Shown: piece after piece, positions 24,882-32,957 of the stretch
Layout of the letters: each line of letters opens with the position of its first letter
How positions within the stretch are numbered: the stretch's first letter is position 1
From: Methanoculleus taiwanensis
GTDB lineage: Archaea; Halobacteriota; Methanomicrobia; Methanomicrobiales; Methanoculleaceae
Direction of reading: 5' to 3'
DNA: 64,000 bases
Assembly (NCBI RefSeq): GCF_004102725.1
Contig: NZ_LHQS01000003.1
Span: 62,001-126,000 of the forward strand
Program-made: the position numbers and the translations under genes
Notes under the pieces: generated by a model
What the model was told of the DNA's origin: nothing
Database searches by the model: none
Seen by the model: only the letters and a program-made list of their open reading frames with translations

Positions 24882-26441
24882 CTAAAGGCCCTGGGGAGCG
24901 GCGCTCCTGTTCAGCGCCTTCATGTCAGCCGAACTCCGGTCGATCAGGCTGTGGAGTTCGTTCCTGTCGACCTCCATCCCACCCGGAACGTAGCGATCGA
25001 TGAGGTCGTGGACGCCGGACTCGTTGAACTGTCCGGTCTCATTCGGGTCTTCTCCGAAGATTCCCCGCACCGAACCGCCGATGCCCTCGATGAAGTTCGT
25101 ATCCGGCACTCCGGTCTGGTTCCTGACGAGACTGGCCACCTCCGACGGCATCTCGTCGGGGAGATCCGGGAAGACCGGCGAGCCCGTCACCTGAACCGCG
25201 AACCCGTTGATCGACCGCTGTAGCGTCCACGCCGAGTCTCCGAGGGCTTCGTTCGCCACGGCGGCTAGCGCTGCAAAGATATCCGCACCGGGAAGTGCCT
25301 CACCGCCGGCATCCATCCGCGTCTCCTCCGGCAGCGGGGCCGTGCCGGCATTCTGGCAGGCTACGGGCGTCGCGAGAACCGTTGCCTGTGAATTGTCCCC
25401 TGCACCGGTGCTCCGTACTGCCACCCCCTCTGCCGGGGCACTGATGACGAGGGGGCTTGTCTCCTCGACCGGTGGCAGGTACCCGACGGCTCCCGGAACG
25501 ACGAACCAGCACCTCCCGGCCGTATCGATGAAGACGCTCTTCACGATATCGGAACCGATGCCGTCCCCGGCAGTCAGATGCATCCCGACGCCGTCGCCGT
25601 CCCAGCCGAAGATACCCCGGTCGGTCGCGAGGAACAGCATGCCATGCGGCGTTGCGGCGAGATCGTTGATGCCGTTCAGCGGTTCGCCGAGGTCGTCGAC
25701 GTCGAGGATCTGCTCGATCGTATCCGGCGGCGAGAAGCGGAGAACCTCTGTCCTGTTGAAGATGTATACCCCGCCAAAGGGATCGGGGCGGACCTGCTGC
25801 ATCCGGTCGAGCGGTCTGCCTCCGTCCGTCACCTGCCGGAACCGGTCGGGTTCCGCGCCTCTTTCAAGCACCCAGACACCTTCGCCGGACGATCCTGCCA
25901 CGAGCGACCCGGTGCCGGCGTCGACCGCCATGCTCACGATCTCCCGGCACCCGAGTCCAGCCTCGCCGTAGGGCTTGTACCAGACCCACGTACCGTTCAC
26001 GCAGCAGTGCAGGCCCGAGTGACCCGTCGCAACCCAGATTTCGGCATCCCGCCGGGTGATATCGTTGATCTGAAGGTTTTTGAGGAGCTGCTGATCCCGG
26101 ATCGTCTCATAGCCCGTGCCGTCCGAGATCTGGAGGCCGCCCGGGTACCCGAGCCAGAGCCTCCCGCGGTGATCGAGCTCGACGGCCGTCACCATATCCC
26201 GAAGAAGCCCTTCGCTGCTGTTCCGGTTCATCTTAACGGCGTGCCAGGCTCCGCCGGCGTCGTAGACGGAAAGACCCCGATCCGTGGCAAAGATCACCTC
26301 GCCGGACGGGCCGTTGATCATCTCCTTGACGCCGTCGGAGAGTATCAGCAGATCGGATTGAGGAGTAAAGAGAACAACGGCAGCAGTTGCCGGGTTCACG
26401 CAGAAGAGGAGAAGGAGAAGAGCGATTAGAGATCGAAGCAT
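24882..26441 (-). CDS. Secreted beta-propeller protein at the end of the chemotaxis operon
   Basis: 519 residues. A clear signal peptide (LRSLIALLLLLFCVNPATA) is followed by repeated 40-50 residue blades of the two-component-regulator-propeller type: GEVIFATDRGLSVYDAGG, GRLWLGYPGGLQISDGTG, AEIWVATGHSGLHCCVNG, SLVAGSSGEGVWVLERG, GGVYIFNRTEVLRFS, GMLFLATDRGIFGWDGD and GRCWFVVPGAVGYLPP, about seven blades ending near residue 330. The remaining 190 residues are unassigned and helical at the end. No transmembrane anchor or kinase follows. The ATG lies inside the end of cheD (16-base overlap), so the protein is made with the chemotaxis system. Confidence 0.8.
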   Translation of the reverse strand: MLRSLIALLLLLFCVNPATAAVVLFTPQSDLLILSDGVKEMINGPSGEVIFATDRGLSVYDAGGAWHAVKMNRNSSEGLLRDMVTAVELDHRGRLWLGYPGGLQISDGTGYETIRDQQLLKNLQINDITRRDAEIWVATGHSGLHCCVNGTWVWYKPYGEAGLGCREIVSMAVDAGTGSLVAGSSGEGVWVLERGAEPDRFRQVTDGGRPLDRMQQVRPDPFGGVYIFNRTEVLRFSPPDTIEQILDVDDLGEPLNGINDLAATPHGMLFLATDRGIFGWDGDGVGMHLTAGDGIGSDIVKSVFIDTAGRCWFVVPGAVGYLPPVEETSPLVISAPAEGVAVRSTGAGDNSQATVLATPVACQNAGTAPLPEETRMDAGGEALPGADIFAALAAVANEALGDSAWTLQRSINGFAVQVTGSPVFPDLPDEMPSEVASLVRNQTGVPDTNFIEGIGGSVRGIFGEDPNETGQFNESGVHDLIDRYVPGGMEVDRNELHSLIDRSSADMKALNRSAAPQGL

Positions 26442-26920
26442 ATGCCGTCAGCCCGCTTCACCGTTGTCCGGCCGCCTTCAGCCGGCCGGTAGATGACCGA
26501 TCGTCCGAACTTTCCTCCCGTCTCCTCGGCGTCGATCCGCAGGCGCCTGCCCTGCAGGAGCGACCGGATCGCCTCCACGTTCCGCTCGCCGATATTGAGA
26601 CTGGTGCCGGAGTACTCGAACATGCTTGCTCCACCAACGAGCCTCGCTACGATCGAACCCCTGGTACAGCCAAGCGCCTCCATCTCGCCGAGCAGCGCAC
26701 AGAGCGCGGTATCCGCAAACTTCCCCGGCCTGTCGGTGGGAGACCCCCGGCTCTCCGGCAGCATGATATGCGCAAGTCCGCCTACCGAGCGCCTGGCATC
26801 ATGGAGAATCAGCGCAACGCAGGAGCCAAGCCCTACGGTAGCCATAGGGAACGAGCCGACCCGGTAATCACCGATACCGATGACGACGGCATTCTCTTCC
26901 ACAAAGAATCGTTTTTCCAT
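26426..26920 (-). CDS. cheD: Chemoreceptor glutamine deamidase CheD
   Basis: 164 residues. Catalytic Cys34 sits in VGLGSCVALILHD and His51 in VGGLAHIMLPES, with the Thr-containing ARLVGGASMF and later strand INIGERNVEAIRSLL completing the family pattern. CheD deamidates specific glutamines of methyl-accepting receptors and binds CheC to raise its phosphatase activity. No receptor gene is in the window, so its targets lie elsewhere. It follows cheC by 18 bases. Confidence 0.96.
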   Translation of the reverse strand: MEKRFFVEENAVVIGIGDYRVGSFPMATVGLGSCVALILHDARRSVGGLAHIMLPESRGSPTDRPGKFADTALCALLGEMEALGCTRGSIVARLVGGASMFEYSGTSLNIGERNVEAIRSLLQGRRLRIDAEETGGKFGRSVIYRPAEGGRTTVKRADGICFDL

Positions 26921-26938
26921 CGAGATCAGGCACCAGGA

Positions 26939-27547
26939 TTACGTCGCGACGAGCGCTTCGAGCAACCGGATAATTTCACGGAGTAACTCGGGGTTCGGGA
27001 GCAGGAAGATGCTTCCGTAGACGGGAGGAGCATCGCTCTGCAGTTCGGTACTGAAGATGACGACTTCGTTGACATCGGCCGCCATCTGGGCGATGATCGA
27101 CTGGAAGGCTGCATGAGCCATATCGACTGCGAGCGCCGGGGGAGACGGGAGCATGACGATGCCGAGCAGCTCGGCAGTGGAGTCAAGGAAGGCGGAGATC
27201 ATGATGTTTCCGATCTCGATGACAGCACTCTGGTCCATCTCGGTGAGTTCCCGGTCGCTTCCGGCCGTCCCGAGCATCATGTTCGTCAGCTCGATAACGG
27301 CGCTTACCGGCATGCTGACGACGATGTAACCGCCGTCTGCAAGATCTCCCTGGATCTGAAAGACAACCAGAGCCGAGATCTCGTCGCCGATGTACTGGTA
27401 TACATCCGCGATATCCACGACCTTGACCTCCGGGACGGTCATCTCCACCGGGCTCATCAGCATCTGGGCGAGTGTCGTCGCGGCATGGGCCGCACCGATG
27501 TTTCCAAGTTCGTTCAATGCATCCGTCTGATAGATATCTAGTTCCAT
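26939..27547 (-). CDS. cheC: CheY-P phosphatase CheC
   Basis: 202 residues with two pseudo-symmetric CheC repeats. The phosphatase helices carry the D/S-x3-E-x2-N pattern twice: TDALNELGNIGAAHA near residue 8 and DQSAVIEIGNIMIS near residue 105. Both active sites look intact, as in bacterial CheC. It dephosphorylates CheY and forms a regulatory complex with CheD, whose gene follows. The spacing to cheA is ten bases. Confidence 0.95.
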   Translation of the reverse strand: MELDIYQTDALNELGNIGAAHAATTLAQMLMSPVEMTVPEVKVVDIADVYQYIGDEISALVVFQIQGDLADGGYIVVSMPVSAVIELTNMMLGTAGSDRELTEMDQSAVIEIGNIMISAFLDSTAELLGIVMLPSPPALAVDMAHAAFQSIIAQMAADVNEVVIFSTELQSDAPPVYGSIFLLPNPELLREIIRLLEALVAT

Positions 27548-27557
27548 AGAGGTTCAC

Positions 27558-29498
27558 CTACACCATTGTATTCACATCGAGAACGGGCACGACATCCCCG
27601 TCACCGGGAATAGTCACGCCGCTGATTCCCCGGCAACTGCCTACCAGGCGGCTGAGCGGTTTTACCACGACTTCCTGCTGACCCTCGACGGAGTCAACGA
27701 CGATACAACACTTCTTGCCGTTATTCTGCAGCACGACAAGTGTATCACCACTTTTTGTCGACACGCCGAACATATCCTCAAGTCTGTGCATGGGAAGGAG
27801 GTTATCCCGAAGCAGAATCGTCTCGGTCGACCCGATATGATGAACGGCATCCTGACGTGCCGTCGCTACCTCGACGACGTTGCTGACCGGGATCGCGCAT
27901 CGCATGCCGTTGATATGCACCATCATCACGTCGACGATGGCCATCGTCGGCGGCAGGACGAGTTCGAACTTCGTCCCTTTTCCGACGACGGACTCCACCC
28001 GGATCGTTCCTTTGAGCGCCTCGATCGAACGTTTCACTACGTCGAGCCCGACGCCCCGTCCACTGATATCGGTTATCTTCTCGGCGGTCGAGAAACCCGG
28101 CTGGAATATCAGGCCTATCAGCTCCTCTTTCGACGCCGCCCGTGCACTCTCGGGGGTCATGAGCCCTTTCTCGACTGCCGAACGGCGGAGCTTCTCCGGG
28201 TCCATTCCTGCGCCGTCTTCCTCGATCTCGAGGATGACATTATCACGGTCGCGGCGGGCTGTCAGTTTCAGGAGCCCTTTCCGCGGCTTACCTGCGGCCT
28301 CTCTTACCCCAGGCGACTCGATGCCGTGGTTGACGGCGTTCCGTATGATATGGAGAAGCGGGTCGTTGAGCCCGTCCATCATACTCCGGTCGAGTTCGGT
28401 ATCGCCTCCCTCGACGACGAACTCGACCTCTTTCCCGTCGTAGTTCGCAACGTCGCGGACGACGCGTGGGAGCCGGCTGAATATCCGCTCGAGCGGGATC
28501 ATCCGGATACCCATCATGAGGTTCTGGAGGTCGGAGACCGAGCGGCCGACCATGCTGAGTGCTTCGTCGAACTCTTTGATCCCGTGCTTCCTCGCTATCA
28601 GTTCGAGGCGGCCGCGGTTGATGACGAGATCCTCGACGAGGTTCATCATCTGGTCGAGCCGCTGGATGTCGACCCGGATATTTTTTATCTCCCGGTTTTT
28701 GTCGCTCTTCCCGGCCTTCTGCGGGGCTTGCACCGGGTCATCGGGCAGCGGCGGCTCATCGGCCGCCGCCTCGGACGGGTCGTACGGGGTGACCGTCGCA
28801 CTCACGACATCCGCTCCCGACGCAACGGTCGCCAGCGCCTCGTCGCCGGCGTCGCTCGCGACGAGCAGCGAGAACGACCCGTCGAACCGGCCGTCCTCGA
28901 GGAGATCGCGAGACGGCGTCGTCTCGAGGATACTCCCGAGTGCTTCGAGGTTCTGAAGAATGATAATGGCACGAACGTCTTTCATGCCGCAGGCAGGGTC
29001 GAGCGTGACCGTGACGTCATAGCAGGGAAGCGAACCGGCGGCAGCGGCCACCGGACTGCTTACAGGCTCCTCGCCGGGTGCGGACCCGGCCGCCGGGGGT
29101 GCATCGGGCTGGTCGCCGATAAAGGCCTTGAGACTTGCGATCAGACTCCCGGACTTCTCGGAAGCTGGACGTTCCCCCGCCTCGATCTCGTCGAGCATCT
29201 CCTCGATGACATCGGTGCAGCAGAGGAGAAGGTCGGCGAGTGCCGGCGTTACGTCACGCTGCCCGCTCCGGATGAGCTGGAAGATATCCTCCATAGCGTG
29301 GCAGAGGTGCTCCATCTCGTCGTAGCCCATGGATGCGGACATACCCTTCAGCGTATGCGCCGATCTGAATATCTCATCGATAGCGGCCGCATCTTCCCCG
29401 TGCTCGAGGGCAAGGAGACTGTTCACAATAACTTCGTGGTTCTCCCGCGACTCATCAACAAAGAGTTTCCGGTACATCTCCTCATCAAGCATCGTCAT
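27558..29498 (-). CDS. cheA: Chemotaxis histidine kinase CheA
   Basis: 646 residues in classical order: HPt/P1 with phospho-accepting His48 in SAHTLKGM; P2 linker domain (residues about 150-240); dimerisation P3 (IRVDIQRLDQMMNLVEDLVINRG); kinase P4 with N box HIIRNAVNHGIES, G1 EIEEDGAGMD and G2 GRGVGLDVV; C-terminal CheW-like P5 (MRCAIPVSNVVEV through VLQNNGKKCCIVVDSVEGQ). It phosphorylates CheY and CheB in response to receptor state. It overlaps cheB by four bases. Confidence 0.98.
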   Translation of the reverse strand: MTMLDEEMYRKLFVDESRENHEVIVNSLLALEHGEDAAAIDEIFRSAHTLKGMSASMGYDEMEHLCHAMEDIFQLIRSGQRDVTPALADLLLCCTDVIEEMLDEIEAGERPASEKSGSLIASLKAFIGDQPDAPPAAGSAPGEEPVSSPVAAAAGSLPCYDVTVTLDPACGMKDVRAIIILQNLEALGSILETTPSRDLLEDGRFDGSFSLLVASDAGDEALATVASGADVVSATVTPYDPSEAAADEPPLPDDPVQAPQKAGKSDKNREIKNIRVDIQRLDQMMNLVEDLVINRGRLELIARKHGIKEFDEALSMVGRSVSDLQNLMMGIRMIPLERIFSRLPRVVRDVANYDGKEVEFVVEGGDTELDRSMMDGLNDPLLHIIRNAVNHGIESPGVREAAGKPRKGLLKLTARRDRDNVILEIEEDGAGMDPEKLRRSAVEKGLMTPESARAASKEELIGLIFQPGFSTAEKITDISGRGVGLDVVKRSIEALKGTIRVESVVGKGTKFELVLPPTMAIVDVMMVHINGMRCAIPVSNVVEVATARQDAVHHIGSTETILLRDNLLPMHRLEDMFGVSTKSGDTLVVLQNNGKKCCIVVDSVEGQQEVVVKPLSRLVGSCRGISGVTIPGDGDVVPVLDVNTMV

Positions 29499-30526
29499 CT
29501 GTCTACCTCCTCGAGCGCTTTTGTGATCTCACGGGCGATCCCCTTGAGCGGTACAACTCTATCCACGCAGCTGCGGCTGAGTGCCGACCGTGCCATCCCG
29601 TAGACGAGGCAGTCATCCTCGGCACAGACCATCGTGACACCGCCTGCCGCCTTCACCGCGAGCGTTCCCTCTCCCCCGTCGTGACCCATGCCGCTTAAGA
29701 GGACGGAGACGACGCGAGGGCCGAATACGTTTGCTGCCGAGACGAATGTCTTGTCGACGGCAGGCCGCACGGCGTGAACCTGCGGGGCTTTCGAGTGGAC
29801 GATCCGGCCGTGGTTTCGCCCCATCTTCCCGGGAACGGCCGATATAATGGAGTGGAACCCGGCTTTCGATACCACGGCCGTTCCGTTCTTGAGTACCTCC
29901 CCGTTTTCGGTCTCCTTGACGTGCAGCGGCGATACCCGGTTGAGCCGTTCCGCCAGGGGTGCGGTGAACCCTTCCGGCATATGCTGCGTGACGATGACGG
30001 CTGCACGGATATCGGAGCGGAGTCCCGAGAGCACCTGATCCAGCATATGCGGCCCTCCTGCAGACGAGCCGATCAGGACGACGACCTCGGCATCCTCCTC
30101 CGATACGGAGGAGATTCCGGAGAATACCGGAACCCTGACGAGACTCTTGATCTTCTCAACGAGCTCCCGCTCAACCCCTCGAACCTGGTGGATGTCGCGG
30201 GGTTTGAGCATGAAGTCGTCGGCGCCGAGCTGCAGCGCCTTATGGGTCATATCGGCGTGCCGGGACGTCAGGGTGGAGAGGACGATGACCTTCGGCCGCT
30301 GCTCCGCGTCTTTGAGCGCCCCGAGCACCTCAAGCCCGCTCATGCGGGGCATCTCGATATCGAGCGTGACGACGTCGGGAGAGAGTGTCCGGATCTTTTC
30401 AAGTGCGTCGATGCCGTTCACCGCAGTTCCGACAACCTCGATACCCGGGTCGTCCTTGAGCATGTCTCGAAGGAGTGTCCGGATAAACAGCGAATCGTCG
30501 ACGACCAGAACCCGGATCATGCTCAT
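29495..30526 (-). CDS. cheB: Chemotaxis response regulator and methylesterase CheB
   Basis: 343 residues. The receiver has the acidic pair VVDDS (Asp10/Asp11) and phospho-acceptor Asp56 in TLDIEMPRM, with KPRD at the lysine position. The methylesterase/deamidase domain shows the catalytic triad motifs IGSSAGGPHMLDQVL (Ser), TQHMPEGFTAPLAERL (His) and LSGMGHDGGEG (Asp). CheB removes methyl groups from receptors. Overlaps cheY and cheA by four bases each. The partner methyltransferase CheR is not in this window. Confidence 0.98.
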   Translation of the reverse strand: MSMIRVLVVDDSLFIRTLLRDMLKDDPGIEVVGTAVNGIDALEKIRTLSPDVVTLDIEMPRMSGLEVLGALKDAEQRPKVIVLSTLTSRHADMTHKALQLGADDFMLKPRDIHQVRGVERELVEKIKSLVRVPVFSGISSVSEEDAEVVVLIGSSAGGPHMLDQVLSGLRSDIRAAVIVTQHMPEGFTAPLAERLNRVSPLHVKETENGEVLKNGTAVVSKAGFHSIISAVPGKMGRNHGRIVHSKAPQVHAVRPAVDKTFVSAANVFGPRVVSVLLSGMGHDGGEGTLAVKAAGGVTMVCAEDDCLVYGMARSALSRSCVDRVVPLKGIAREITKALEEVDR

Positions 30527-30885
30527 GCACTGAGAACGCTCTTCACTTCTTCAAGGACTTTCGGAGCCTGGAACGGCTTGACGATATACCCGCGGGCACC
30601 GCTTTTGATCGCAAGCTTGACCATCTGCTCCTGCCCGACGGCCGTGCACATGATGACCTTTGCACCGGGATCTGCGGTCTTTATCGCCTTTAACGCCTCG
30701 ATACCGTTCACTTTGGGCATAACGACGTCCATGGTCACGAGATCGGGCTTGAGTTCCTGGTACTTTGCGATAGCCTCGGCACCGTCACCGGCTTCGCCGA
30801 CGATATCGTGTCCGCCCGTGAAAAGAATATTCTTCAGAAGCGTCCGCATGAACATCGTGTCGTCTACAATCAGAATCCTTCCCAT
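30523..30885 (-). CDS. cheY: Chemotaxis response regulator CheY
   Basis: 120 residues, a single receiver domain. Asp8/Asp9 (LIVDDTM) and Asp53 (VTMDVVMPK) form the phosphorylation site; the switch Thr and conserved Lys are in MCTAVG and GYIVKPFQ. In archaea CheY-P reaches the archaellum through CheF, which is encoded immediately upstream. A minus-strand TATA candidate lies in the cheF-cheY spacer, so the signalling genes may be transcribed separately from the archaellum genes. Confidence 0.97.
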   Translation of the reverse strand: MGRILIVDDTMFMRTLLKNILFTGGHDIVGEAGDGAEAIAKYQELKPDLVTMDVVMPKVNGIEALKAIKTADPGAKVIMCTAVGQEQMVKLAIKSGARGYIVKPFQAPKVLEEVKSVLSA

Positions 30886-30915
30886 TGCGCACCTTGTTCA
30901 GTATTTGTGTAGTAC

Positions 30916-30925
30916 GCTATATAGA
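30916..30925 (-). promoter_or_regulatory. Internal TATA box upstream of cheY
   Basis: The minus strand reads TCTATATAGC about 35 bases before the cheY ATG, in the only sizeable gap (67 bases) of an otherwise tightly packed run. It suggests a second promoter for cheY-B-A-C-D. Confidence 0.5.
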
Positions 30926-30952
30926 CCTTATTATTCCGTAACTACCGAGAAA

Positions 30953-31768
30953 TTAGTTTGTTGAAGATTTTACCGCATCGGAGATGTGACGGACGCCCTT
31001 TGCGGTCAGCTGGATCTCTTTTCTGACACAGATGACCTCGGCGACACCGAGCGAGAGGAGCTTTTCATAGATTGCATCGAGCTCTTTCTGGGAGATCTGG
31101 AGCATATTCTCTATGGCGTGCGAATCCATCCCACTGTAGACCAGCATCGCAACCTGTGCCGTAACCGGGTCGAGCGCTTCGGCGGGCTCGGAGTCCTGCG
31201 TGGCCTCTTTTAAGAAATTATACAGAACCTGCAGCGTCGTGAGCGGGCAGAGGACGAAACTCGTCACCACCTCGTTATCGATGAGGTGATCGATCTTGAC
31301 CACATCGAGTTCCTTCTCCTGGATCTCGCGTGACGTAAGACTGATGCTCGCCACCTCCCCGAGGGGAATGCAGACCTGCTTATTCGGGCTTACAAACCAG
31401 ATCCCGGTCTTGAGGACGGCAATAGCACCCTTCTCCCACTGGGCGTTCTGAACCAGCACGCCTCCTCGTATCGCCGGCGACATGAAGAATGCGTTCAGCC
31501 GGTAGGCGCTGCAGGACATGATGACGAACTTCTTCACAACCTCGAGGACTTTATCGACGGATGCTATCCGATACGTCCGTTCGGATTCGCCGCCGGTCGT
31601 TATGGAGACCTGATTCTTCTTCTGCTCGAGGTCGACTATCGATTTATAAAGGATCTCCGCCGAGACGGGCGCCCCGATCGTGATCCGATCTTCTGCGATG
31701 CCCATCCGGGTAGGGACCCACGCCCCTTCATGTTCAACCTTAATCGGAACTTCCTTCATAGCATCCAC
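30953..31768 (-). CDS. cheF: Taxis protein CheF
   Basis: 271 residues; start at ATG 31768 or the ATG three codons later. The body has the strand-rich fold of archaeal CheF (DUF439): PTRMGIAEDRITIG, AFFMSPAIRGGVLVQNAQWEKGAIAVLKTGIWFVSPNK, IPLGEVASISL. Residues 200-265 form a winged helix (DPVTAQVAMLVYSGMDSHAIENMLQISQ, GVAEVICVRKEIQLTAKG) that some family members carry. CheF links phosphorylated CheY to the ArlCDE switch ring of the archaellum. The gene sits exactly between archaellum and chemotaxis genes, as expected of an adaptor. Confidence 0.92.
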   Translation of the reverse strand: MDAMKEVPIKVEHEGAWVPTRMGIAEDRITIGAPVSAEILYKSIVDLEQKKNQVSITTGGESERTYRIASVDKVLEVVKKFVIMSCSAYRLNAFFMSPAIRGGVLVQNAQWEKGAIAVLKTGIWFVSPNKQVCIPLGEVASISLTSREIQEKELDVVKIDHLIDNEVVTSFVLCPLTTLQVLYNFLKEATQDSEPAEALDPVTAQVAMLVYSGMDSHAIENMLQISQKELDAIYEKLLSLGVAEVICVRKEIQLTAKGVRHISDAVKSSTN

Positions 31769-31783
31769 CTCGTCCCGGTGACG

Positions 31784-32956
31784 TCAGTGTTTCGGCCTCA
31801 TCGCCCGCAGCAGATCCTCCATCTCATCGGCGAGCTCCTTCCCGCTGAACTTCATGCCTTTCAGATCCCGGAGGAGACTGACATCTTCGACCGCTTTCCG
31901 TTTCTTGACGTCGGATTTGAGCTCTGCGAGGAGATCGTCGTCGGCAAGGCCTCCCGAAGCAAAGGAGACCATATCGAAATCCTCGGGTTCCTCTTCCTCC
32001 TCGACCTCCTCCTCGTCGGGCTCCTCGGGCTCCGGGATGAAAGCCGCGAGCCCTCCTGCCCCCGAACCGCTCTCATCCTCGATCTCGATCTCATCGAGGT
32101 CTATCTCATCGAGATCGCCGAGTTCCCCGCCGAGGATGTCGCCGACTGCGTCCGATTCAAGCCCTCCGAGCATATCCACCGGGAGTGCGGCCTCCGGTGC
32201 GGGCATGCTCGCCAGCCGCGCACGCTCTTTTGGAGCAGCCGGTGCGGAGGGGAACCCTTCCGACGGCTCGCTCCCAAGATCGAAGTCGGGCGGCAGATCG
32301 AGATCATCAAGTTCGTCCTGATGCGCCTTGAGGATATCGGAGACAGCACTCTCATCCTCAGCAGAGAGCGCCGAAACCTGCCCGGTGCTGAACTTCGAGG
32401 CGATCCGCGAGACCTCGCCGTCGAGATCGAGATCGTCGAGCGATGAGGTGTCGAGCTCATCAAGAGCGCTGAGCGGATCGTCCACCCTCCCTCTTCCAGC
32501 GGTGGGCGCTACCACGCTCTCCGGCTCCTCGATTGGATCATGGATCGCCTTATCGAGCATCTCGTCGATCTTGCCGAGCTCCGCCCTCTTCTCGTGCTCG
32601 GGCGCACGGCTCTTCACGACGGTCTTTTTGAGAGACGCAATGAATGCCGCGAGGATAGCCACGACCTGCTGCAGGGCTCCCCGTATATCGGGGATGCGCC
32701 GGGAAGCCTTCGCACTGGCTTTCGTCGGTTTCGGTGCGTGTGCTTTTCGCCGCCGCATCGCCACCCGCACCGAGGCTGCGAGCCGGGAGGGGTGGAGATC
32801 GGCGACCGGCAACGCGCCGGTGCCAAGCAGCATCAGAAAGCCAGCCAGCACGGTTCCGGCGATGATCACGATCGGCGGGATGTCAAAGAGGATCAGCAGC
32901 GACCCTGCGGTGACCGTTACCAGAAAGAGTACCGGGCGGCGAAACTTCTCTTTCAT
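31784..32956 (-). CDS. Acidic membrane-anchored protein between flaJ and cheF
   Basis: 390 residues. Two N-terminal hydrophobic helices (residues about 9-27 and 28-46: FLVTVTAGSLLILFDIPPIVII / AGTVLAGFLMLLGTGALPV) are followed by a basic stretch (RVAMRRRKAHAPKP), then by 250 residues rich in Asp, Glu, Ser and Pro, including an almost pure acidic patch near residues 315-335. The last 45 residues are a predicted amphipathic helical tail (LLAELKSDVKKRKAVEDVSLLRDLKG...). It overlaps nothing but lies only one base after flaJ and 15 before cheF. No family recognised. It may be a membrane-tethered adaptor of the archaellum switch. Confidence 0.85.
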   Translation of the reverse strand: MKEKFRRPVLFLVTVTAGSLLILFDIPPIVIIAGTVLAGFLMLLGTGALPVADLHPSRLAASVRVAMRRRKAHAPKPTKASAKASRRIPDIRGALQQVVAILAAFIASLKKTVVKSRAPEHEKRAELGKIDEMLDKAIHDPIEEPESVVAPTAGRGRVDDPLSALDELDTSSLDDLDLDGEVSRIASKFSTGQVSALSAEDESAVSDILKAHQDELDDLDLPPDFDLGSEPSEGFPSAPAAPKERARLASMPAPEAALPVDMLGGLESDAVGDILGGELGDLDEIDLDEIEIEDESGSGAGGLAAFIPEPEEPDEEEVEEEEEPEDFDMVSFASGGLADDDLLAELKSDVKKRKAVEDVSLLRDLKGMKFSGKELADEMEDLLRAMRPKH

Positions 32957-32957
32957 G

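Noticed and set aside
27786-29603. Plus-strand frame of about 605 codons opposite cheA
   Set aside because: Antisense to all cheA domains, Arg/Asp-rich and without start signal.
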